Source: RHKK01 sp964596245
Lineage (GTDB): Bacteria; Patescibacteriota; Patescibacteriia; 2-12-FULL-60-25
Direction: 5' to 3'
NCBI GenBank assembly: GCA_964596245.1
Contig: CAZQSK010000011.1
Span: 1-20,578, forward strand
Length of the DNA stretch: 20,578 nt
Positions 15,075-20,578 of this stretch are shown here, one piece after another. The first letter of the stretch is position 1; every line of letters begins with the position of its first letter. Position numbers and translations under genes: made by a program. The notes under the pieces are model-generated. The model saw nothing but the letters and a program-made list of their open reading frames with translations, searched no databases and was not told where the DNA came from.

Positions 15075-15908
15075 CTATTTCACAGCGACCAAACGGATGC
15101 CCAAGAGAATTTTTATCGGCAAAAAACGGCTAAATGGTTTTTGCCATGCGCTTGGGAGTCGTGTGATGAGTCGTTCGAGTAGGGTAAGTGCTCCAACAGG
15201 GAATGGGATCACAAAGCCTTTGGCGCCGGTCAGGCTGTATATATGACGGAAGCCAACTCGGCGCATAAGGTCACGAAGCTCGTGATTGGTGTACTCCTTT
15301 AGATGGAATCCATTAGCCTCAGTTTCAAACGAACGAGAGACATCGTGTGGTCCATTGTAGCGATGTGGGGTATTGCAGATGTACTTCCCGCCCATTTTTA
15401 GCGAATTATAAATGTTTTTGAGCTGTTCCAGTGCATCATCTGGGTGGAGGTGCTCCATCAGTTGGCTACTATAGGCCACATCTACCGTATATGTCGGAAT
15501 CGGGATGTCTAAACCATTAGAAATGACGAGTTGGACGTTAGTAGGAATTGGGCCTAGAGCTAATGCAAACTCATTTGATACATCAAGGGCCAGAATGTGG
15601 TTCGTATAAGGTGCCAGGGCCCGAGAAACGGCTAAATTGCCTGCTCCGATCTCTAAAAAAGTTTTATCTTGGCCAAGAAAAGGTTTTAACAGGCGCAGAG
15701 TCGACCGGATGTGACCAGGATCAGTCGTCGCCGGGTTTGTTTTAAGGAATGGAACCGAACGATATAGCTCGTTGTAGAGTTCGGAATAGAGGCGGAGGCG
15801 TTCGGAGCGTGGAGCCTGACGCAAACGGGAGGCTAAACGCTTCTCTAATTCATAATGTGATCGTAGTTCTTCCAATGTGCGTGGGTCGTTAGACATATCA
15901 ACAACCAT
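15075..15908 (-). CDS. Class I SAM-dependent methyltransferase, substrate unknown
   Basis: 277 residues from ATG 15906-15908; an ATG at 15894-15896 would give 273. A basic helical N-terminus (about 1-75) precedes a Rossmann-type methyltransferase domain: motif I FLEIGAGNL (84-92) for SAM binding, acidic D109 ending the second strand (LALDVS), then VAYSSQLMEHLHPDDAL (motif IV region) and MGGKYICNTPHRY. This is the Methyltransf_11 pattern found in small-molecule, lipid and sugar methyltransferases. The C-terminus is hydrophobic and basic (GALTLLERLITRL and onward) and could touch the membrane. It is more A+T-rich than its neighbours. First gene of the cluster with the DksA-like gene, lspA and comM; no substrate can be inferred from that context. 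Stop is TAG. Confidence 0.88.
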   Translation of the reverse strand: MVVDMSNDPRTLEELRSHYELEKRLASRLRQAPRSERLRLYSELYNELYRSVPFLKTNPATTDPGHIRSTLRLLKPFLGQDKTFLEIGAGNLAVSRALAPYTNHILALDVSNEFALALGPIPTNVQLVISNGLDIPIPTYTVDVAYSSQLMEHLHPDDALEQLKNIYNSLKMGGKYICNTPHRYNGPHDVSRSFETEANGFHLKEYTNHELRDLMRRVGFRHIYSLTGAKGFVIPFPVGALTLLERLITRLPSAWQKPFSRFLPIKILLGIRLVAVK

Positions 15909-15970
15909 TTTAGCACATATCCACAGAGCATGAAAAATATTATTTTGCGTTATCTAAGACAAGATATCGG

Positions 15971-15976
15971 ATTATA
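15971..15976 (-). promoter_or_regulatory. Possible -10 box for the methyltransferase cluster
   Basis: A perfect TATAAT on the minus strand, in an A+T-rich stretch about 63 nt before the methyltransferase ATG. I see no convincing -35 at the usual spacing (16-18 nt), so the promoter is plausible but not secure. Confidence 0.35.
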
Positions 15977-15987
15977 CACAGGGTATT

Positions 15988-16016
15988 TTGCGGTTGATGT
16001 GTAAAAATGGTATTAT
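15988..16016 (+). promoter_or_regulatory. Possible plus-strand promoter facing the hairpin-rich region
   Basis: TTGCGG (15988-15993), 17 nt, then TATTAT (16011-16016) preceded by TGG, an extended -10 arrangement. The expected start near 16023 coincides with the first base of a hairpin (ATGGC ... GCCAT, 16023-16043). It is divergent to the methyltransferase cluster. Confidence 0.35.
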
Positions 16017-16019
16017 GGA

Positions 16020-16297
16020 TACATGGCATCCGTCCGGAGCCATACACGCACCTTGGGCTCGACCTCGTTCGGCCCCCACTCGTCCTTTTCTTCTTTCTTC
16101 GGTGGCGCGAAATGCGCTTGACCAGCAGGCTGGATTCAGCCCGCACCCCGTTCGTCCGCACCTTCACACTGCTACAAGACCGACTCCCGTCCGTGCCTAT
16201 CTTGGCACAACACCCTTCGGGGTCTTTAGAGACGGAAGCCGGTCCATTCCTCCACTCGGTCCATTCGTCCCTCCGGGACACATGGAAACCAAAAAAT
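16020..16297 (+). other. Hairpin-rich stretch without credible coding sequence
   Basis: Open frames here are short, overlapping on both strands and low in protein-like composition. Small stems are frequent: 16023-16043, GCGC-GAAAT-GCGC (16105-16117), GGCTG-GATT-CAGCC (16128-16141), GTGCC-TATCTT-GGCAC (16193-16208), ACCC-TTCG-GGGT (16212-16223), the last two enclosed by CCGTC/GACGG (16187-16191 / 16231-16235). The motif CGTCC recurs, and CGGTCCATTC occurs twice, 17 nt apart (16240, 16257). It may be the 5' part of a larger RNA or non-functional spacer. Confidence 0.35.
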
Positions 16298-16531
16298 AAA
16301 ATTAAAGTTCCCCTTGGGCAACCTCACTTCGAGAGCGCTTGCGTTCTCAACGGGGCTCTGCCGAGGACCAGGTAGAGGAAGCAGTCCTAAAGACTTGGAT
16401 ACACGTTGTACCAGATTTGTTCTGGGTTCGAGCGCAAGCTCCCCTCTACGATGAATGGTCGCGCACCCGAGTCTAAGACCCGCGCGGCAATTGCATAATG
16501 CACTAGGCCGGTCAGCGGGTCTTATAATTTT
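16298..16531 (+). ncRNA. Candidate structured RNA, family not identified
   Basis: The ends can close on each other: AAAATTA (16298-16304) with TAATTTT (16525-16531), plus adjoining AAG/CTT. Inside are a hairpin GAGAGCG-CTTG-CGTTCTC (16331-16348); a long-range helix GACCA/TGGTC (16366-16370 / 16456-16460) continuing into GTAGAGG/CCTCTAC (16372-16378 / 16443-16449); within it stems AGTC/GACT (16383-16395), CCAGA/TCTGG (16411-16425) and GAGC-GCAA-GCTC with a GNRA loop (16430-16441); and a 3' stem AAGACCCGC/GCGGGTCTT (16475-16483 / 16515-16523) followed by ATAATTTT, possibly a terminator. The 3' stem and the outer closing stem compete for some bases. GATGAATG at 16450-16457 recalls a conserved RNase P RNA segment, but the other RNase P boxes are not found. 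Strand choice rests on a G-U pair that is mismatched on the other strand. Confidence 0.4.
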
Positions 16532-16591
16532 CAGCAAACGCCCACATTTGCCATATCTCGGCGTCAGAATCTCCGTGTTTCATACTTCTCT

Positions 16592-16617
16592 GTCATTCCC
16601 GCGAAGGCGGGAATCCA
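16592..16617. repeat. REP-type palindromic hairpin
   Basis: ATTCCCGC-GAAG-GCGGGAAT (16595-16614), an 8-bp perfect stem inside TGTCATTCCCGCG... This sequence type is widespread as an extragenic repeat in many bacterial genomes. Only one copy lies in the window. Confidence 0.7.
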
Positions 16618-16629
16618 TCCGTTAATCAG

Positions 16630-16795
16630 TAACCCCTCCAACTCCCTTTATGCTAAGGGGAGAGCGTCCTGTCATTTCGACCGAGCAAGGCGAGTGGAGA
16701 AATCTCTCTCGAAAGAGATCCCTCGACTCACTTTGTTCGCTCGGGATGACGTACAGAAAACCTCCCTCTTAGCATAAGAGGGAATGAGGGAGTTA
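16630..16795. mobile_element. Nested palindromic MITE/REP-like element, non-coding
   Basis: Outer arms (16630-16662 and 16762-16795) are imperfect inverted repeats of each other; both contain TTATGCTAAG or a close variant, and each folds on its own (CTCCCTTTA-TGC-TAAGGGGAG at 16642-16662; CCCTCTTA-GCA-TAAGAGGG at 16764-16782). Between them lies an 80-bp imperfect palindrome (16671-16750) running from GTCATTTCGACCGAGC to GCTCGGGATGAC with GAAA at its centre. It has no coding capacity. It ends 5 nt before the stop codon of the minus-strand gene at 16801, and its right-hand hairpin followed by TTTTC on the minus strand could double as that gene's terminator. Confidence 0.65.
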
Positions 16796-16800
16796 CAGTC

Positions 16801-17973
16801 TTATTCAAAACAAACGGCCAACTTCCCTTTATCACTAATAATCTGAATGGGGCGGACGTCAGCTGGTTGCATGGGGAGTCCGATACGCTTCAGCAGGGTA
16901 GAAACGGTTTTAGTTGAAAGGCGTGCCCAGGCACCGCTATTGGAACAGCCGGGAGCAAGCGGGATATCTGGTGAGCTGCTGGGGCTGGTTAAGGTAAAGG
17001 TTGATCCAAGGGTATTTGCTTGGCGGCCGGTCTCGTCACGACGAATACCGAGCAAGGTCGTGCCAGATGTCACGACGGGTTCGACACGTTCAAACGAAAT
17101 ACTGCCATCTGGAAGCGTGATGGCGCGGCGTGAGCTAAAGCCATACGCGCCAAGTAGAGCTGCCGCGTCCTGCTCATCCAAGCGCTCTGCAAAAGAGATG
17201 CGCATCACATCAGGCCCTTCTTCTCCAAAGACTAGATCGGTTTGGATTAGGTTCGGCAAGCGCGAGCGGCGTGCGATGTCCGGCAAATAGGGGATCCCTT
17301 CAGGCAAGATGGCCTGCGGAAAACGCAATGAGAGATCAGCGGCCGGAATTCCTTCGCTCGGAGCCTGTGGCATGCGCAAGGAACTACGCATCATGGTGGC
17401 GTCGCCACGGAACCAGGCTAGGGTTCCGCTCGCGTTTGAATCACTCAAACCCGTAAGCGCGCCCAATGTTTCCGGCTCGAATCCGATTTTCGGTTGCCCG
17501 GAACCGCCGTCCATCATCAAGCCCAAGAATGAGCGCGTTTCATGGCTGGCGTAGATCGTATCGGTATAAAAAAGGATCAAGCCGTGCTTGGTGACATAGG
17601 GCTTTTCGGTTTGGATGGAGCACCAGCTCGGCGCAACGATGAAGGTGTACCACGCTTCTTCTTTTTGATAGACGCCAAGCGCAACCGGCCAGCTTGTGCC
17701 GCAGCTCAAAGCCGATTGCCAATCTGCAGGTAAAGCCTGACGCAGAGCGAGCGGCAGTTTTTCTGCTTCCTTCGGGGTTATCATGCCAACCATCGCCACA
17801 TTGGCCGGCCATGGAAAACCGCGACTCACGCCGTAGATCAGTAAGCCGAACAGAACGAGAGCGCCGAGCAGGAGTCCAAGCGAAACCGCTTTCCACGAAT
17901 GCCAAAATCCTCGCGAATGCCCTTCCGCGAGGATGATATTGCTATTCGAGTTGATGAAGATTTCGCGATCCAT
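16801..17973 (-). CDS. Membrane-anchored extracytoplasmic protein of unknown function
   Basis: I do not recognise this 390-residue protein. It starts at ATG 17971-17973. A short polar N-terminus (MDREIFINSNSNIILAEG) is followed by one strong hydrophobic helix (about 29-49, AVSLGLLLGALVLFGLLIYG), so it is predicted to be a single-pass protein with its bulk outside. The rest is mixed alpha/beta in character with no catalytic motif I can name. Two Cys in the first third (SALSCGTSW, APSWCSIQ) and a further Cys near the C-terminus (APGCSNSG) could form disulfides. It lies 10 nt after a possible stop codon (TAA, 17984-17986, closing RPLRR) belonging to whatever gene ends in the adjacent gap, so it may be co-transcribed with it. 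Its 3' end abuts a palindromic element that may terminate it. Stop is TAA. Confidence 0.75.
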   Translation of the reverse strand: MDREIFINSNSNIILAEGHSRGFWHSWKAVSLGLLLGALVLFGLLIYGVSRGFPWPANVAMVGMITPKEAEKLPLALRQALPADWQSALSCGTSWPVALGVYQKEEAWYTFIVAPSWCSIQTEKPYVTKHGLILFYTDTIYASHETRSFLGLMMDGGSGQPKIGFEPETLGALTGLSDSNASGTLAWFRGDATMMRSSLRMPQAPSEGIPAADLSLRFPQAILPEGIPYLPDIARRSRLPNLIQTDLVFGEEGPDVMRISFAERLDEQDAAALLGAYGFSSRRAITLPDGSISFERVEPVVTSGTTLLGIRRDETGRQANTLGSTFTLTSPSSSPDIPLAPGCSNSGAWARLSTKTVSTLLKRIGLPMQPADVRPIQIISDKGKLAVCFE

Positions 17974-18001
17974 GCTGACAAGCTTAGCGGCGCAGCGGAC
18001 G

Positions 18002-18101
18002 NNNNNNNNNNNNNNNNNNNNNNNNNNNNNNNNNNNNNNNNNNNNNNNNNNNNNNNNNNNNNNNNNNNNNNNNNNNNNNNNNNNNNNNNNNNNNNNNNNN
18101 N
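18002..18101. other. Assembly gap (100 N)
   Basis: A run of exactly 100 N, the usual scaffold placeholder. The pnp gene runs into it and lacks roughly 150-200 C-terminal residues, so the real missing sequence is probably several hundred bases. Reading frames drawn through it are meaningless. Confidence 0.98.
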
Positions 18102-19700
18102 CTTGGCCTTGGTGAGCGTCTCTTCAACCACGTTCCAAGGGATGCCTTGGGTTTTGGTATCCATTTGCATGGCGGTAATGCCGTCGGCTGTGCCGGCGAT
18201 CTTAAAGTCCATCCCACCGGCGCCATCTTCCAAGTCTTGAAGGTCGGTGATGACGGTGTAGCGGCCGGCTTTTTCATCTGAAGCTAAACCCATGGCAATA
18301 CCGGCGACAGGAGCAGCGATCGGGACACCAGCGTCCATCAAAGCGAGCGTCGAACCACAGGTCGCGCCCATGGATGACGAGCCGTTGGATCCCAAGACCT
18401 CAGAGACAACACGAATGGTGTAGGGGAAGGCTTCCTTGTTCGGCAAAACCGGCATGAGAGCACGTTCGGCAAGTGCGCCGTGACCGATTTCGCGACGACC
18501 AGGACCACGATTGCCCTTGGTTTCACCTACGGAATAGCTGGGAAAGTTGTAGTGATGGAAGTAACGCTTGGTCATCTGGAATTCCATGGTGTCGAGCGTC
18601 TGTTCCATGCCCGGAGAGCCGAGCGTCACGCTCGAAAGGACCTGGGTTGAACCACGCTGGAACAAGCCCGAACCATGCGTACGCGGCATGATTGCGACGG
18701 CGGAGCCAAGCTCGCGCACATCGTCCAAGCCGCGGCCGTCCGCACGACGCTTTTCATCCAGAATCATCTTGGTGACTTCATTGTCGACGAACTCTTCGAG
18801 AACACCTTCGGCTTTCTTGGCTTCTTCCTTGGCAATGCCGATCGAAGCTAGGTTTTCAGCGAGCTCTTTCTTCAAGCGTGACACGCCGGCCTTGCGATCA
18901 GCCTTGGTACGAAGCGGTTCGGCGAACAAAACGCCCCGCTTGGTCTCGAGAAAGGTACGGGCCTTGGCGTGAATGGCTTCAAGCTCCGCATTTACGGTCA
19001 ATTCGCGCTTCGCTTTACCGACTTCCTTCTGGACTTTGTTGATGAGATCGATCACCGGGCTCAACTGCTCAAGCGCAAACTGCATGGCGGCGAGCATGTC
19101 GGCTTCTGACACCTGATTTGCACCCGCTTCGACCATCAGGGTCTTGTCTTTGGTGCCGGCGACGACCAAATCAAAGTCGCCTTCATTGGTTTCCATGTAG
19201 GTCGGCATGGAGATGAGCTTTCCGTCCTTACGACCAATGCGCACGGCGGCCAAAGGGCCATTCCATGGAATATCTGAGATGGCGAGCGCGCAGGCAGCCC
19301 CAATCAAACCCGGAACATCGGCGTCGTTTTCCTGGTCATGTGAGAACACGGTGGCGATCACCGCGACTTCGTTGCGCAATGCATCCGGGAATAACGGACG
19401 AATGGCGCGGTCAATCAAACGGCCAGACAAAATGGCTTCATCCGTCGGACGACCTTCGCGTTTGATGAAGCGCGAGCCTTTGATGCGGCCCGAGGCGTAC
19501 ATGCGCTCTTCGAAATCCACCTGAAGGGGAAAGAAGTCGATACCGTCACGCAATTCACCGAGCGTTGCGGTACACAAAACGACCGTATCGCCGAAACGAA
19601 CGGTACACGCGCCACTGGCTTGCTGGGCGAGCTGGCCGACACCGATGGTCAGCTTGCGGCCGGCCCAATCAAGCGAGAACTCTTTGGATGGTTGGATCAT
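18102..19700 (-). CDS. pnp: Polyribonucleotide nucleotidyltransferase (PNPase), 3' end lost in gap
   Basis: About 533 residues are visible. I take ATG 19698-19700 (MIQPSKEFSLDWAGRKLTI); a GTG at 19707-19709 would add three residues. The first RNase PH domain (GVGQLAQQASGACTVRFGDT, FEERMYASGRIKGS) is followed by the all-helical linker and the second, catalytic RNase PH domain (RTHGSGLFQRGSTQ, GMDFKIAGTADGITAMQMD), where the metal-binding Asp residues are present. The common FTRGETQ motif reads FQRGSTQ. The end of this domain and the KH and S1 RNA-binding domains fall in the assembly gap. PNPase degrades RNA 3' to 5' by phosphorolysis and is a core RNA-turnover enzyme, trimeric and cytoplasmic. 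The leader (19701-19817) carries direct repeats and a hairpin that may matter for autoregulation. Confidence 0.95.
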
Positions 19701-19708
19701 GTTTTTCA

Positions 19709-19732
19709 CGCGTCACGCATCTCGCGTCACGC
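19709..19732 (-). repeat. Two 10-bp direct repeats just upstream of pnp
   Basis: CGCGTCACGC at 19709-19718 and 19723-19732, 14 nt apart. On the minus strand each contains the odd palindrome GCGT-G-ACGC. They lie 8-32 nt before the pnp ATG, where a regulator or ribosome could be affected. Confidence 0.6.
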
Positions 19733-19767
19733 CACGTAAGATTGAGAACCGATCACGAAGTGGATGA

Positions 19768-19784
19768 ATCCCTCGATAAGGGAT
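19768..19784 (-). promoter_or_regulatory. Hairpin in the pnp leader
   Basis: ATCCCT-CGATA-AGGGAT, a perfect 6-bp stem about 70 nt before the pnp start. In Escherichia coli, pnp mRNA is autoregulated through a leader stem cut by RNase III; a similar role here is only an analogy. Confidence 0.35.
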
Positions 19785-19817
19785 CTACGACCCCGCGATC
19801 AGCCACCGTTTTGTACC

Positions 19818-19843
19818 AAAAAGCGCTTGTTTTCACAAGCGCT
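19818..19843 (-). terminator. Rho-independent terminator after the NYN gene
   Basis: On the minus strand a perfect 9-bp stem AGCGCTTGT-GAAA-ACAAGCGCT with a GNRA loop is followed by five T (complement of AAAAA, 19818-19822). It lies 7 nt after the NYN stop codon. TTGTGA inside it and TACAAA 17 nt further could form a weak promoter for pnp. Confidence 0.92.
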
Positions 19844-19849
19844 CGATGG

Positions 19850-20461
19850 TTAGTAGGTAATTCGGATATTTCGCGGCAATTCCTTGTCCGGAGGGAGTAG
19901 GCCCTTAATACGACGAGGGCCGGATTTCTGTTCTTTCGCAGGGGATGCGGCACGGCGCGAGTCTTTGATGAGAAAGCGCTCGGAATCCTCGGACAAGTCG
20001 AGGAAGGCGTCGGCAATCTCGCGCAAACGGGCATTGGTGGATTCTTTGAAGGCTGCGACTTCGCAGATCACGCCATGGCCCTTGAGATATTCGACGAGGG
20101 GGCAGAAGTCGCCGTCGCCGGTCACGAGCACGACTACGTCCACCTTGGGAGAGACGGAGATCGCATCGACGGCCATGCCGACATCCCAGTCGGCTTTCTT
20201 GGCGCCGCTGGCAAATTCTTGTACATCTTTAATTTTGAGTTCGATACCTTGCTGTTGCAGCGCATCAAAGAAGGCTTGCTCGGTATTGTCTTTGGATTTC
20301 GCCACGTAGGCGATGGCGCGCACGAGCACGCGCGGGCCGACGGCCGCTTCTACAAGCGCCGCAAAGTTCACCTTGCGGTTGTAGATATGTTTGGCCGAGT
20401 GATACATGTTTTGCGTGTCGATAAATACGGCAACACGCTGGTCTGGACGTTGAGTCAACAT
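19850..20461 (-). CDS. NYN-domain (LabA/DUF88, PIN-like) protein, putative ribonuclease
   Basis: 203 residues from ATG 20459-20461. The NYN fold is evident: AVFIDTQNMY with D15 at the end of strand 1, KKADWDVGMAVDAI with D93, and VLVTGDGDF with D116 and D118. These are the acidic residues that bind metal in PIN/NYN nucleases, so the active site looks intact. The domain ends near residue 157 (LREIADAFLDLSED); the last ~45 residues form a basic, probably disordered tail (RRAASPAKEQKSGPRRIKG) that may bind RNA. The predicted role is RNA processing or decay, in line with its neighbour pnp, but the substrate is unknown. It has its own promoter and terminator, so it is a single-gene unit. Stop is TAA. 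Confidence 0.92.
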   Translation of the reverse strand: MLTQRPDQRVAVFIDTQNMYHSAKHIYNRKVNFAALVEAAVGPRVLVRAIAYVAKSKDNTEQAFFDALQQQGIELKIKDVQEFASGAKKADWDVGMAVDAISVSPKVDVVVLVTGDGDFCPLVEYLKGHGVICEVAAFKESTNARLREIADAFLDLSEDSERFLIKDSRRAASPAKEQKSGPRRIKGLLPPDKELPRNIRITY

Positions 20462-20524
20462 AAAAATGGCTAGGAAGCGTCAAAAAAGGATAGGAGACGC
20501 CTCGTAAAATTACTTAGTACATCC

Positions 20525-20553
20525 ATTGTATCAAAATATTGAGCTCATGTCTA
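20525..20553 (-). promoter_or_regulatory. Promoter of the NYN gene
   Basis: On the minus strand TAGACA (20548-20553, 5/6) and TACAAT (20525-20530, 5/6) are 17 nt apart, and TG stands one base before the -10 (extended -10). The start would be near 20518, giving a leader of about 57 nt. This is the best sigma-70-type promoter in the window. Confidence 0.65.
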
Positions 20554-20578
20554 ATCACATGCGTACTCATTGACTTTT

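Noticed and set aside
16007..16375. Plus-strand open frame of 122 codons in the intergenic region
   Set aside because: Low-complexity, unlike any protein I know, overlapped by equal-length frames on both strands, and lies across the hairpin-rich tract and the start of the candidate RNA.
16298..16531. Assignment of this RNA to RNase P (rnpB)
   Set aside because: GATGAATG fits one conserved box, but the GAGGAAAGUCC and ACAGAA boxes are lacking and the length is too short. Left as unidentified.
16226..16537. Minus-strand open frame of 103 codons across the candidate RNA
   Set aside because: It covers the paired segments of the structured region; frames of this size occur by chance in such GC-rich sequence. 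No supporting start signal.
17838..18101. pnp reading frame continuing through the N run into 17838
   Set aside because: Translation through unknown bases is an artefact; the part beyond the gap overlaps the 390-residue gene in another frame and is not PNPase-like.

Overview
The window looks like chromosomal sequence from a Patescibacteria (Candidate Phyla Radiation) bacterium. I infer this from gene content, not from any marker search. The signs are a giant modular surface protein with repeated 'VCLANGTNC' cassettes and LVIVD-type beta-propellers, a Wzy/O-antigen-ligase membrane protein fused to TPRs, a LysM/M23 peptidase with a long basic N-terminus, few Shine-Dalgarno sites and very tight gene packing. 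The code appears standard. All ten visible stop codons are TAA or TAG, none TGA.

Layout. (1) 2-10872, plus strand: the 3' 7.7 kb of a giant surface-protein gene (its start lies outside the window), a Wzy_C/TPR membrane protein, and a coiled-coil protein of unknown role, ending in a strong terminator. (2) 10877-11071: a tRNA-Ala(GGC) gene on the minus strand between two terminators with the same 18-nt core. (3) 11074-15908, minus strand: a LysM/M23 cell-wall peptidase with its own promoter and a leader rich in inverted repeats, preceded by a tightly packed four-gene cluster: methyltransferase, DksA/TraR-like protein with a degenerate zinc finger, lspA, comM. (4) 15909-16800: about 890 bp without a credible protein gene. 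It holds divergent promoter-like signals, a hairpin-rich stretch, a candidate structured RNA (about 16298-16531), a REP-type hairpin and a nested palindromic MITE-like element. (5) 16801-20461, minus strand: a membrane-anchored protein of unknown function, a 100-N assembly gap that swallows the 3' end of pnp, pnp itself, and a NYN-domain nuclease-like gene with a good promoter and terminator.

Functional reading. The left half is devoted to the cell surface: a fibre- or adhesin-like giant protein followed by a possible glycan ligase or oligosaccharyltransferase. The M23 peptidase and LspA belong to envelope maintenance, ComM to processing of DNA taken up by transformation, and PNPase plus the NYN protein to RNA turnover. 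The least explained parts are the giant protein's architecture, the 15.9-16.8 kb intergenic region, the leader of the M23 gene and the 390-residue unknown protein.
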